Positions 48,301-63,800 of a DNA stretch of 64,000 nt are shown one piece after another; the stretch's first letter is position 1; each line of letters opens with the position of its first letter. Below the pieces are notes generated by a model. That model had not been told where the DNA came from. It ran no database searches and saw only the letters and a program-made list of their open reading frames with translations. A program made the translations under genes and the position numbers. The DNA lies in assembly GCF_051014445.1 (NCBI RefSeq), contig NC_135141.1, forward strand, positions 4,092,001 through 4,156,000, read 5' to 3'. The DNA is from Colletes latitarsis (lineage: Eukaryota; Arthropoda; Insecta; Hymenoptera; Colletidae).

Positions 48301-51300
48301 GGATTTATTGACTGTTACTGTGTGGTACCACATAACTACGTCACTCAAATCTGAAAAAACCCACGATCTGCCCAACAAGTATGCGAAGAAGGCAAAATCA
48401 TGAGCCAGATGCGGGCATAACCCAGACCTAACCCAGACCTAACCGGTTTTATCCTCTAAAATATTGATCGATACAAGGTTTAATTGAATGGTACTGTGTG
48501 GTTCCACAATACTATGTGATTCAAACCCAGACCTAACCCAGGATCTGGCCAACAAGTATGCGAAGAAGGCAAAATCATGAGCCAGGTGCGGGCATAACCC
48601 AGACCTAACCGGGGTTACCGACTAAAATACTGACCGAATCCAGGTTTAATTGACTATCACTGTGAGGTGCCACATTACTACGTGATTCAAACCCGAAAAA
48701 ACCCAGGATCTGGTAAACAAGTATGCGTAGATGGCAAAATCATGAGCCGGATGCGGGCAAAACCCAGACCTAACCCAGACATAACCTGTTTTATCCTCTA
48801 AAGTATTTATCGACACCAGGTCTAATTGAATGGTACTGTGTGGTTCCACATTACTACGTGATTCAAACCCGAAAAAACCCAGGATCTGGTAAACAAGTAT
48901 GCGAAGAGGGCAAAATCATGAGCCAGATGCGGGCAAAACCCAGACCTTACCCAGACCTGACGGGTTCTATCCTCTAAAATATTGATCGATACCAGGTTTA
49001 ATTGAATGGTACTGTGTGGTTCCACATTACTACGTGATTCAAACCCAGACGTAACCCAGGATCTGGCCAACAAGTATGCGAAGAAGGCAAAGTCATGAGC
49101 CAGATGCGAGCATAACCCAGACCTAACCCAGACCTAACCGGTTTTATCCTCTAAAATATTGATCGATACCAGGTTTAATTGACTGTTACTGTGTGGTACC
49201 ACATTACTACGTGATTCGAACCCGAAAAAACCCAGGATCTGGCCAACAAGTATGCGAAGAAGGCGAAATCATGAGCCAGATGCGGGCATAACCCAGACCT
49301 AACCCAGACCAAACCGGTGTTACCGACTAAAATACTGACCGAATCCAGGTTTAATTCACAGTTACTGTGAGGTGCCACATTACTACGTGATTCAAACCAG
49401 AGAAAACCAAGGATCTGGCCAACAAGTATGCGAAGAAGGCCAAATCATTAGCCAGATGCGGGCATAACCCAGACCTAACCCAGACCTAACCGGTGTCATC
49501 CTTTAAAATATTGATCGAAACCAGGATTTATTGACTGTTACTGTGTGGTCCCACATTACTACGTGACTCAAATCTGAAAAAACCCAGGATCTGGCCAACA
49601 AGTATGCGAAGAAGGCAAAATCATGAGCCAGATGCGGGCTTGAACCAGACCTAACCCAGGCATTACCGGTTTTATCCTTTAAAATATTGATCGAAACCAG
49701 GTTTTATTGACTGTTACTGTGTGGTACCACATTACTACGTGATTCAAATCCGAAAAAACCCAGGATCTGGCCAACAAGTATGCGAAGAAGGCAAAATCAT
49801 GAGCCAGATGCGGGCATAACCCAGACCTAACCCAGACCTAACCGGTGTCATCCTTTAAAATATTGATCGAAACCAGGATTTATTGACCGTTACTGTGTGG
49901 TCCCACATTACTACGTGACTCAAATCTGAAAAAACCCAGGATCTGGCCAACAAGTATGCGAAGAAGGCAAAATCATGAGCCAGATGCGGGCATAACCCAG
50001 ACCTAACCGGTTTTATCCTCTAAAATGTGGATCGAAACCAGGTTTAATTGACTGTTTCAGTGTGGTATCACATTACTACGTGATTCAAACCGAGAAAACC
50101 CAGGATCTGGCCGACAAGTATGCGAAGAAGGCAAAATCATGAGCCAGATGCGGGCATAACCCAGACCTAACCCAGACCTAATCGTTGTTATCCTCTGAAA
50201 TATTGATCGATACAAGGTTTAATTGACTGTTTTTGTGTTGTACCACATTACTACGTGATTCAAACCCGAAAAAACCAAGGATCTGGGCTACAAGAATGCG
50301 GAAAATGCAAAACCATGAGCCAGATGCGGGCATAACCCGGACCTAATCGGTGTTACCGACTAAAATACTGACAGAATTCGGGTTTAATTTACTGTTACTG
50401 TGTGGTACCACATTACTACGTGATGCAAACCCGAAAAAACCCAGGCTCTGGTAAACAAGTATGCGAAGGAGGCAAAATCATGAGCCAGGTGCGGGCATAA
50501 CCCAGACCTAACCGGGGTTACCGACTAAAATACTGACCGAATCCAGGTTTAATTGACTGTCACTGTGAGGGGCCACATTACTACGTGATTCAAACCCGAA
50601 AAAACCCAGGACCCGGCCAACAAGTATGCGAAGAAGGCAAAATCATGAGCCAGATGCGGGCATAACCCAGACCTAACCCAGACCTAACCGGTTTTATCCT
50701 CTAAAATATTGATCGATACCAGGTTTAATTGATTGGTACTGTGTGGTTCCACATTACTATGTGATTCAAACCCAGACCTAACCCAGGATCTGGTAAACAA
50801 GTATGCGAAGAAGGCAAAATCATGAGCCAGATGCGGGCATAACCCAGTCCTAACCCAGGCCTAACCGGGGACACCGACTAAAATACTGACCGAATCCAGG
50901 TTTAATTGACTGTCACTGTGAGGTGCCACATTACTAAGTGATTCAAACCCGAAAAAACCCAGGATCTGGCCAACAAGTATGCGAAGATGGCAAAATCATG
51001 AGCCACATGCGGGCATAACCCAGACCTAACCCAGACCTAACCGGTTTTATTCTCTAAAATATGTATCGATACCAGGTTTAATTGAATTGTACTGTGTGGT
51101 TCCACATTACTACGTGATTCAGACCCGAAAAAACCCAGGATCTGGTAAACAAGTATGCGAAGAAGGCAAAATCATGATCCAAATGCGGGCATAACCCAGA
51201 CCTAACCCAGACCTAACCGGGGTTACCGACTAAAATACTGACCGAATCCAGGTTTAATTGACTATCACTTTGAGGTGCCACATTACTACGTGATTCAAAC

Positions 51301-54300
51301 CCAGACCTCACCCAGGATCTGGCCAACAAGTATGCGATGAAGGCAAAATCATGAGCCAGATGTGGGCATAGCCCAGACCTAACCCAGACCTAACCGGATT
51401 TATCCTCTGAAATATTGATCGATACAAGGTTTAATTGACTGTTACTGTGTGGTACCACATTACTACGTCATGCAAACCCGAAAAAACCCAGGATCGGGTA
51501 AACAAGTATGCGAAGAGGGCAAAATCATGAGCCAGATGCGGGCAAAACCCAGACCTAACCCAGACCTGACGGGTTCTATCCTCTAAAATATTGATCGATA
51601 CCAGGTTTAATTGAATGGTACTGTGTGGTTCCACATTACTACGTGATTCAAACCCAGACGTAACCCAGGATCTGGCCAACAAGTATGCGAAGAAGGCAAA
51701 GTCATGAGCCAGATGCGAGCATAACCCAGACCTAACCCAGACCTAACCGGTTTTATCCTCTAAAATATTGATCGATACCAGGTTTAATTGAATGGTACTG
51801 TCTGGTTACACATTACTACGTGATTCAAACCCAGACGTAACCCAGGATCTGGCCAACAAGTATGCGAAGAAGGCAAAGTCATGAGTCAGATGCAAGCAAA
51901 ACCCAGACCTAACCCAGACCTAACCGGTTTTATCCTCTAAAATATTGATCGATACCAGGTTTAATTGACTGTTACTGTGTGGTACCACATTACTACGTGA
52001 TTCGAACCCGAAAAAACCCAGGATCTGGCCAACAAGTATGCGAAGAAGGCGAAATCATGAGCCAGATGCGGGCATAACCCAGACCTAACCCAGACCAAAC
52101 CGGTGTTACCGACTAAAATACTGACCGAATCCAGGTTTAATTCACAGTTACTGTGAGGTGCCACATTACTACGTGATTCAAACCAGAGAAAACCAAGGAT
52201 CTGGCCAACAAGTATGCGAAGAAGGCCAAATCATTAGCCAGATGCGGGCATAACCCAGACCTAACCCAGACCTAACCGGTGTCATCCTTTAAAATATTGA
52301 TCGAAACCAGGATTTATTGACTGTTACTGTGTGGTCCCACATTACTACGTGACTCAAATCTGAAAAAACCCAGGATCTGGCCAACAAGTATGCGAAGAAG
52401 GCCAAATCATTAGCCAGATGCGGGCATAACCCAGACCTAACCCAGACCTAACCGGTGTTACCGACTAAAATACTGACCGAATCCAGGTTTAATTCACAGT
52501 TACTGTGAGGTGCCACGTTACTACGTGATTCAAACCCGAGAAAACCAAGGATCTGGCCAACAAGTATATGAAGAAGGCGAAATCATGAGCCAGATGCGGG
52601 CACAACCCAGACCTAACCCAGACCAAACCGGTATCCTCCTCTAAAATGTGGTTGGACACCAGGTTTAGTTGACAGTTTCGGCGTTGTACCACATTACTAC
52701 GTGATTCAAACCCGAAAAAACCCAGGATCTGGCCAACAAGTTTGCGATAAAGGCAAAATCATGAGCCAGATGCGGGCATAACCCAGACCTAACCCAGACC
52801 TAACCGGATTTAGCCTCTAAAATATTGATCGATACAAGGTTTAATTGACTGTTACTGTGTGGTACCACATTACTACGTGATTCAGACCCGAAAAAACCCA
52901 GGATCTGATAAACAAGTATGCGAAGAAGGCAAAATCATGATCCAGATGCGGGCATTAACCAGACCTAACCCAGACCTAACCGGTGTTATCCACTAAAATA
53001 TTGATCGATACCAGGTTTAATTGAATAGTACTGTGTGGTTCCACATTACTACGTGATTCAAACCCAGACCTAACCCAGGATCTGGCCAAGAAGTATGCGA
53101 AGAAGGCAAAATCATGAGCCAGATGCAGGCATAACCCAGACCTAACCCACCCCTATCCGGTGTCATCCTTTAAATTATTGATCGAAACCAGGTTTAGTTT
53201 ACTATTACTGTGTGGTACGACAGTACTACGTGATTCAAAGCCGAAAAAACCCAGGATCTGGCCAACAGGTATGCGAAGAAGGCAAAATCATGAGCAAGTT
53301 GCGGGCATAAGCCAGACCTAACCCAGACCTAACCGGTTTGATCCTCTAAAATATTGATCGATACCAGGTTTAATTGACTGTTACTGTGTGGTACCACATT
53401 ACTACGTGATTCACACACGAAAAAACCCAGGATCTGGCCAACACGTATGCGGAAAAGGCAAAATCATGAGCCAGATGCGGGCATAACCCAGACCTAACCC
53501 AGACCTAATCGGTGTTATCCTCTGAAATATTGATCGATACAAGGTTTAATTGACTGTTTTTGTGTGGTACCACATTACTACGTGATTCAAACCCGAAAAA
53601 ACCAAGGATCTGGGCTACAAGAATGCGGAAAATGCAAAATCATGAGCCAGATGCGGGCATAACCCGGACCTAATCGGTGTTACCGACTAAAATACTGACC
53701 GAATTCGGGTTTAATTTACTGTTTCTGTGTGCTACCACATTACTACGTGATGCAAACACGAAAAAACCCAGGATCTGGTAAACAAGTATGCGAAGGAGGC
53801 AAATTCATGAGCCAGGTGCGGGCATAACCCAGACCTAACCGGGGTTACCGACTAAAATACTGACCGAATCCAGGTTTAATTGACTGTCACTGTGAGGGGC
53901 CACATTACTACATGATTCAAACCCGAAAAAACCCAGGACCCGGACAACAAGTATGCGAAGAAGGCAAAATCATGAGCCAGATGCGGGCATAACCCAGACT
54001 TAACCCAGACCTAACCGGTTTTATCCTCTAAAATATTGATCGATACCAGGTTTAATTGATTGGTACTGTGTGGTTCCACATTACTATGTGATTCAAACCC
54101 AGACCTAACCCAGGATCTGGTAAACAAGTATGCGAAGAAGGCAAAATCATGAGCCAGATGCGGGCATAACCCAGACCTAACCCAGGCCTAACCGGGGACA
54201 CCGACTAAAATACTGACCGAATCCAGGTTTAATTGACTGTCACTGTGAGGTGCCACATTACTACGTGATTCAAACCCGAAAAAACCCAGGATCTGGCCAC

Positions 54301-54881
54301 CAAGTATGCGAAGAATGCAAAATCATGAGCCACATGCGGGCATAACCCAGACCTAACCCAGACCTAACCGGTTTTATCCTCTAAAATATGTATCGATACC
54401 AGGTTTAATTGAATTGTACTGTGTGGTTCCACATTACTACGTGATTCACACACGAAAAAACCCAGGATCTGGCCAACACGTATGCGGAAAAGGCAAAATC
54501 ATGAGCCAGATGCGGGCATAACCCAGACCTAACCCAGACCTAATCGGTGTTATCCTCTGAAATATTGATCGATACAAGGTTTAATTGACTGTTTTTGTGT
54601 GGTACCACATTACTACGTGATTCAAACCCGAAAAAACCAAGGATCTGGGCTACAAGAATGCGGAAAATGCAAAATCATGAGCCAGATGCGGGCATAACCC
54701 GGACCTGATCGGTGTTACCGACTAAAATACTGACCGAATTCGGGTTTAATTTACTGTTTCTGTGTGCTACCACATTACTACGTGATGCAAACACGAAAAA
54801 ACCCAGGATCTGGTAAACAAGTATGCGAAGGAGGCAAATTCATGAGCCATGTGCGGGCATAACCCAGACCTAACCGGGGTT

Positions 54882-57800
54882 ACCGACTAAAATACTGACC
54901 GAATCCAGGTTTAATTGACTGTCACTGTGAGGTGCCACATTACTACGTGATTCAAACCCGAAAAAACCCAGGATCTGGCCACCAAGTATGCGAAGAATGC
55001 AAAATCATGAGCCACATGCGGGCATAACCCAGACCTAACCCAGACCTAACCGGTTTTATCCTCTAAAATATGTATCGATACCAGGTTTAATTGAATTGTA
55101 CTGTGTGGTTCCACATTACTACGTGATTCAGACCCGAAAAAACCCAGGATCTGGTAAACAAGTATGCGAAGAAGGCAAAATCATGATCCAAATGCGGGCA
55201 TAACCCAGACCTAACCCAGACCTAACCGGGGTTACCGACTAAAATACTGACCGAATCCAGGTTTAATTCACTGTTACTGTGAGGTGCCACATTACTACGT
55301 GATCAAACCCAGACCTAACCCAGGATCTGGCCAACAAGTATGCGAAGAAGGCAAAATCATGAGCCAGATGCGGGCATAACCCAGACCTAACCCAGACCTA
55401 GCCGGATTTATCCTTTAAAATATTGATCGCTACAAGGTTTAATTGACTGTTACTGTGTGGTACCACATTACTACGTGATTCAAACCCGAAAAAACCCAGG
55501 ATCTGGCCAACACGAATGCGGAAAAGGCAAAATCATGAGCCAGATGCGGGCATAACCCACACCTAACCCAGACCTATCCGGTGTCATCCTTTAAAATATT
55601 GATCGAAACCAGGATTTATTGACTGTTACTGTGTGGTACCACATTATTACGTGACTCAAATCTGAAAATACCCAGGATCCGGCCAACAAGTATGCGAAGA
55701 AGCAAATCGTGAGCCAGATGCGGGCAAAACCCAGACCTAACCCAGACCTGACCGGTTCTCTCCTCTAAACTATTGATCGATACCAGGTTTAATTGAATGG
55801 TACTGTGTGGATCCACATTACTACGTGATTCAAACCCAGACGTAACCCAGGATCTGGCCAAAAGGTATGCGAAGAAGGCAAAGTCATGAGCCAGATGCGG
55901 GCGTAACCCAGACCTAACCGGTTTTATCCTCTAAAATGTGGATCGAAACCAGGATTTATTGACTGTTACTGTGTGGTACCACATTACTACGTGACTCAAA
56001 TCTGAAAAAACCCAGGATCTGGACAACAAGTATGCGAAGAAGGCAAAATCATGAGCCAGATGCGGGCATGACCCAGAACTAACCCAGGCATTACCGGTTT
56101 TATCCTTTGAAATATTGATCGAAACCAGGATTTATTGACTGTTACTGTGTGGTACCACATTACTACGTGACTCAAATCTGAAAAAACCCAGGATCTGGCC
56201 AACAAGTATGCGAAGAAGGCAAAATCATGAGCCAGATGCTGGCGTAACCCAGACCTAACCGGTTTTATCCTCTAAAATGTGGATCGAAACCAGGTTTAAT
56301 TGACTGTTTCAGTGTGGTATCACATTACTACGTGATTCAAACCGAGAAAACCCAGGATCTGGCCGACAAGTATGCGAAGAAGGCAAAATCATGAGCCAGA
56401 TGCGGGCATAACCCAGACCTAACCAAGACCTAACCGGTGTTACCGACTAAAATACTGACCGTATCCAGGTTTAATTGACTGTTACTGTGTGGTACCACAT
56501 TACTACGTGATTCAAACCCGAAAAAACCCAGGATCTGGTAAACAAGTATGCGAAGATGGCAAAGTCATGAGCCAGATGCGGGCTTAACCCAGACCTAACC
56601 CAGACATAACCTGTTTTATCCTCTAAAATATTTATCGACACCAGGTTTATTTGAATTATACAGTGTGGTTCCACATTACTACGTGATTCAAACCCAGACG
56701 TAACCCAGGATCTGGCCAACAAGTATGCGAAGAAGGCAAAGTCATGAGCCAGATGCGAGCATAACCCAGACTTAACCCAGGCCTAACCGGTTTTATCCGC
56801 TAAAATATTGATCGATACCAGGTTTAATTGACTGTTACTGTGTGGTACCACATTACTACGTGATTCGAACCCGAAAAAACCCAGGATCTGGCCAACAAGT
56901 ATGCGAAGAAGGCGAAATCATGAGTCAGATGCGGGCATAACCCAGACCTAACCCAGACCTAACCGGGGTTACCGACTAAAATAATGACCGTATCCAGGTT
57001 TAATTGACTGTTACTGTGTGGTACCACATTACTACGTGATTCAAACCCGAAAAAACCCAGGATCTGGTAAACAAGTATGCGAAGATGGCAAAGTCATGAG
57101 CCAGATGCGGGCTTAACCCAGACCTAACCCAGACATAACCTGTTTTATCCTCTAAAATATTTATCGACACCAGGTTTATTTGAATTATACAGTGTGGTTC
57201 CACATTACTACGTGATTCAAACCCAGACGTAACCCAGGATCTGGCCAACAAGTATGCGAAGAAGGCAAAGTCATGAGCCAGATGCGAGCATAACCCAGAC
57301 CTAACCCAGACCTAACCGGTTTTATCCGCTAAAATATTGATCGATACCAGGTTTAATTGACTGTTACTGTGTGGTACCACATTACTACGTGATTCGAACC
57401 CGAAAAAACCCAGGATCTGGCCAACAAGTATGCGAAGAAGGCGAAATCATGAGCCAGATGCGGGCATAACCCAGACCTAACCCAGACCAAACCGGTGTTA
57501 CCGACTAAAATACTGACCGAATCCAGGTTTAATTCACAGTTACTGTGAGGTGCCACATTACTACGTGATTCAAACCAGAGAAAACCAAGGATCTGGCCAA
57601 CAAGTATGCGAAGAAGGCCAAATCATTAGCCAGATGCGGGCATAACCCAGACCTAACCCAGACCTAACCGGTGTCATCCTTTAAAATATTGATCGAAACC
57701 AGGATTTATTGACTGTTACTGTGTGGTCCCACATTACTACGTGACTCAAATCTGAAAAAACCCAGGATCTGGCCAACAAGTATGCGAAGAAGGCAAAATC

Positions 57801-60800
57801 ATGAGCCAGATGCGGGCTTGAACCAGACCTAACCCAGGCATTACCGGTTTTATCCTTTAAAATATTGATCGAAACCAGGTTTTATTGACTGTTACTGTGT
57901 GGTACCACATTACTACGTGATTCAAATCCGAAAAAACCCAGGATCTGGCCAACAAGTATGCGAAGAAGGCAAAATCATGAGCCAGATGCGGGCATAACCC
58001 AGACCTAACCCAGACCTAACCGGTGTCATCCTTTAAAATATTGATCGAAACCAGGATTTATTGACTGTTACTGTGTGGTCCCACATTACTACGTGACTCA
58101 AATCTGAAAAAACCCAGGATCTGGCCAACAAGTATGCGAAGAAGGCAAAATGATGAGGCAGATGCGGGCATAACCCAGACCTAACCGGTTTTATCCTCTA
58201 AAATGTGGATCGAAACCAGGTTTAATTGACTGTTTCAGTGTGGTATCACATTACTACGTGATTCAAACCGAGAAAACCCAGGATCTGGCCGACAAGTATG
58301 CGAAGAAGGCAAAATCATGAGCCAGATGCGGGCATAACCCAGACCTAACCAAGACCTAACCGGTGTTACCGACTAAAATACTGACCGTATCCAGGTTTAA
58401 TTGACTGTTATTGTGTGGTACCACATTACTACGTGATTCAAACCCGAAAAAACCCAGGATCTGGCGAACAAGTATGCGAAGAAGGCAAAATCATGAGCCA
58501 GATGCGGGCATAACCCAGACCTAACCCAGACCTAACCGGTGTCATCCTTTAAAATATTGATCGAAACCAGGATTTATTGACTGTTACTGTGTGGTCCCAC
58601 ATTACTACGTGACTCAAATCTGAAAAAACCCAGGATCTGGCCAACAAGTATGCGAAGAAGGCAAAATCATGAGCCAGATGCGGGCATAACCCAGACCTAA
58701 CCGGTTTTATCCTCTAAAATACTGGCCGAATCCAGGTTGAATTCACAGTTACTGTGAGGTGCCACATTACTACGTGATTCAAACCAGAGAAAACCAAGGA
58801 TCTGGCCAACAAGTATGCGAAGGAGGCCAAATCATTAGCCAGATGCGGGCATAACCCAGACCTAACCCAGACCTAACCGGTATCCTCCTCTAAAATGTGG
58901 TTGGACACCAGGTTTAGTTGACAGTTTCGGCGTTGTACCACATTACTACGTGATTCAAACCCGAAAAAACCCAGGATCTGGCCAACAAGTTTGCGATGAA
59001 GGCAAAATCATGAGCCAGATGCGGGCATAACCCAGACCTAACCCAGACCTAACCGGATTTAGCCTCTAAAATATTGATCGATACAAGGTTTAATTGACTG
59101 TTACTGTGTGGTACCACATTACTACGTGATTCAGACCCGAAAAAACCCAGGATCTGGTAAACAAGTATGCGAAGAAGGCAAAATCATGATCCAGATGCGG
59201 GCATTAACCAGACCTAACCCAGACCTAATCGGTGTTATCCTCTGAAATATTGATCGATACAAGGTTTAATTGACTGTTTTTGTGTGGTACCACATTACTA
59301 CGTGATTCAAACCCGAAAAAACCAAGGATCTGGGCTACAAGAATGCGGAAAATGCAAAATCATGAGCCAGATGCGGGCATAACCCGGGCCTAATCGGTGT
59401 TACCGACTAAAATACTGACCGAATTCGGGTTTAATTTACTGTTACTGTGTGCTACCACATTACTACGTGATGCAAACACGAAAAAACCCAGGATCTGGTA
59501 AACAAGTATGCGAATGAGGCAAAATCATGAGCCAGGTGCGGGCATAACCCAGACCTAACCGGGGTTACCGACTAAAATACTGACCGAATCCAGGTTTAAT
59601 TGACTGTCACTGTGAGGGGCCACATTACTACGTGATTCAAACCCGGAAAAATCCAGGACCCGGACAACAAGTATGCGAAGAAGGCAAAATCATGAGCCAG
59701 ATGCGGGCATAACCCAGACCTAACCCAGACCTAACCGGTTTTATCCTCTAAAATATTGATCGATACCAGGTTTAATTGATTGCTACTGTGTGGTTCCACA
59801 TTACTATGTGATTCAAACCCAGACCTAACCCAGGATCTGGTAAACAAGTATGCGAAGAAGGCAAAATCATGAGCCAGATGCGGGCATAACCCAGTCCTAA
59901 CCCAGGCCTAACCGGGGACACCGACTAAAATACTGACCGAATCCAGGTTTAATTGACTGTCACTGTGAGGTGCCACATTACTACGTGATTCAAACCCGAA
60001 AAAACCCAGGATCTGGCCACCAAGTATGCGAAGAATGCAAAATCATGAGCCACATGCGGGCATAACCCAGACCTAACCCAGACCTAACCGGTTTTATCCT
60101 CTAAAATATGTATCGATACCAGGTTTAATTGAATTGTACTGTGTGGTTCCACATTACTACGTGATTCAGACCCGAAAAAACCCAGGATCTGGTAAACAAG
60201 TATGCGAAGAAGGCAAAATCATGATCCAAATGCGGGCATAACCCAGACCTAACCCAGACCTAACCGGGGTTACCGACTAAAATACTGACCGAATCCAGGT
60301 TTAATTCACTGTTACTGTGAGGTGCCACATTACTACGTGATCAAACCCAGACCTAACCCAGGATCTGGCCAACAAGTATGCGAAGAAGGCAAAATCATGA
60401 GCCAGATGCGGGCATAACCCAGACCTAACCCAGACCTAGCCGGATTTATCCTTTAAAATATTGATCGCTACAAGGTTTAATTGACTGTTACTGTGTGGTA
60501 CCACATTACTACGTGATTCAAACCCGAAAAAACCCAGGATCTGGCCAACACGAATGCGGAAAAGGCAAAATCATGAGCCAGATGCGGGCATAACCCACAC
60601 CTAACCCAGACCTATCCGGTGTCATCCTTTAAAATATTGATCGAAACCAGGATTTATTGACTGTTACTGTGTGGTACCACATTATTACGTGACTCAAATC
60701 TGAAAATACCCAGGATCCGGCCAACAAGTATGCGAAGAAGCAAATCGTGAGCCAGATGCGGGCAAAACCCAGACCTAACCCAGACCTGACCGGTTCTCTC

Positions 60801-63800
60801 CTCTAAACTATTGATCGATACCAGGTTTAATTGAATGGTACTGTGTGGATCCACATTACTACGTGATTCAAACCCAGACGTAACCCAGGATCTGGCCAAA
60901 AGGTATGCGAAGAAGGCAAAGTCATGAGCCAGATGCGGGCGTAACCCAGACCTAACCGGTTTTATCCTCTAAAATGTGGATCGAAACCAGGATTTATTGA
61001 CTGTTACTGTGTGGTACCACATTACTACGTGACTCAAATCTGAAAAAACCCAGGATCTGGACAACAAGTATGCGAAGAAGGCAAAATCATGAGCCAGATG
61101 CGGGCATGACCCAGAACTAACCCAGGCATTACCGGTTTTATCCTTTGAAATATTGATCGAAACCAGGATTTATTGACTGTTACTGTGTGGTACCACATTA
61201 CTACGTGACTCAAATCTGAAAAAACCCAGGATCTGGCCAACAAGTATGCGAAGAAGGCAAAATCATGAGCCAGATGCTGGCGTAACCCAGACCTAACCGG
61301 TTTTATCCTCTAAAATGTGGATCGAAACCAGGTTTAATTGACTGTTTCAGTGTGGTATCACATTACTACGTGATTCAAACCGAGAAAACCCAGGATCTGG
61401 CCGACAAGTATGCGAAGAAGGCAAAATCATGAGCCAGATGCGGGCATAACCCAGACCTAACCAAGACCTAACCGGTGTTACCGACTAAAATACTGACCGT
61501 ATCCAGGTTTAATTGACTGTTACTGTGTGGTACCACATTACTACGTGATTCAAACCCGAAAAAACCCAGGATCTGGTAAACAAGTATGCGAAGATGGCAA
61601 AGTCATGAGCCAGATGCGGGCTTAACCCAGACCTAACCCAGACATAACCTGTTTTATCCTCTAAAATATTTATCGACACCAGGTTTATTTGAATTATACA
61701 GTGTGGTTCCACATTACTACGTGATTCAAACCCAGACGTAACCCAGGATCTGGCCAACAAGTATGCGAAGAAGGCAAAGTCATGAGCCAGATGCGAGCAT
61801 AACCCAGACTTAACCCAGGCCTAACCGGTTTTATCCGCTAAAATATTGATCGATACCAGGTTTAATTGACTGTTACTGTGTGGTACCACATTACTACGTG
61901 ATTCGAACCCGAAAAAACCCAGGATCTGGCCAACAAGTATGCGAAGAAGGCGAAATCATGAGTCAGATGCGGGCATAACCCAGACCTAACCCAGACCTAA
62001 CCGGGGTTACCGACTAAAATAATGACCGTATCCAGGTTTAATTGACTGTTACTGTGTGGTACCACATTACTACGTGATTCAAACCCGAAAAAACCCAGGA
62101 TCTGGTAAACAAGTATGCGAAGATGGCAAAGTCATGAGCCAGATGCGGGCTTAACCCAGACCTAACCCAGACATAACCTGTTTTATCCTCTAAAATATTT
62201 ATCGACACCAGGTTTATTTGAATTATACAGTGTGGTTCCACATTACTACGTGATTCAAACCCAGACGTAACCCAGGATCTGGCCAACAAGTATGCGAAGA
62301 AGGCAAAGTCATGAGCCAGATGCGAGCATAACCCAGACCTAACCCAGACCTAACCGGTTTTATCCGCTAAAATATTGATCGATACCAGGTTTAATTGACT
62401 GTTACTGTGTGGTACCACATTACTACGTGATTCGAACCCGAAAAAACCCAGGATCTGGCCAACAAGTATGCGAAGAAGGCGAAATCATGAGCCAGATGCG
62501 GGCATAACCCAGACCTAACCCAGACCAAACCGGTGTTACCGACTAAAATACTGACCGAATCCAGGTTTAATTCACAGTTACTGTGAGGTGCCACATTACT
62601 ACGTGATTCAAACCAGAGAAAACCAAGGATCTGGCCAACAAGTATGCGAAGAAGGCCAAATCATTAGCCAGATGCGGGCATAACCCAGACCTAACCCAGA
62701 CCTAACCGGTGTCATCCTTTAAAATATTGATCGAAACCAGGATTTATTGACTGTTACTGTGTGGTCCCACATTACTACGTGACTCAAATCTGAAAAAACC
62801 CAGGATCTGGCCAACAAGTATGCGAAGAAGGCAAAATCATGAGCCAGATGCGGGCTTGAACCAGACCTAACCCAGGCATTACCGGTTTTATCCTTTAAAA
62901 TATTGATCGAAACCAGGTTTTATTGACTGTTACTGTGTGGTACCACATTACTACGTGATTCAAATCCGAAAAAACCCAGGATCTGGCCAACAAGTATGCG
63001 AAGAAGGCAAAATCATGAGCCAGATGCGGGCATAACCCAGACCTAACCCAGACCTAACCGGTGTCATCCTTTAAAATATTGATCGAAACCAGGATTTATT
63101 GACTGTTACTGTGTGGTCCCACATTACTACGTGACTCAAATCTGAAAAAACCCAGGATCTGGCCAACAAGTATGCGAAGAAGGCAAAATGATGAGGCAGA
63201 TGCGGGCATAACCCAGACCTAACCGGTTTTATCCTCTAAAATGTGGATCGAAACCAGGTTTAATTGACTGTTTCAGTGTGGTATCACATTACTACGTGAT
63301 TCAAACCGAGAAAACCCAGGATCTGGCCGACAAGTATGCGAAGAAGGCAAAATCATGAGCCAGATGCGGGCATAACCCAGACCTAACCAAGACCTAACCG
63401 GTGTTACCGACTAAAATACTGACCGTATCCAGGTTTAATTGACTGTTATTGTGTGGTACCACATTACTACGTGATTCAAACCCGAAAAAACCCAGGATCT
63501 GGCGAACAAGTATGCGAAGAAGGCAAAATCATGAGCCAGATGCGGGCATAACCCAGACCTAACCCAGACCTAACCGGTGTCATCCTTTAAAATATTGATC
63601 GAAACCAGGATTTATTGACTGTTACTGTGTGGTCCCACATTACTACGTGACTCAAATCTGAAAAAACCCAGGATCTGGCCAACAAGTATGCGAAGAAGGC
63701 AAAATCATGAGCCAGATGCGGGCATAACCCAGACCTAACCGGTTTTATCCTCTAAAATACTGGCCGAATCCAGGTTGAATTCACAGTTACTGTGAGGTGC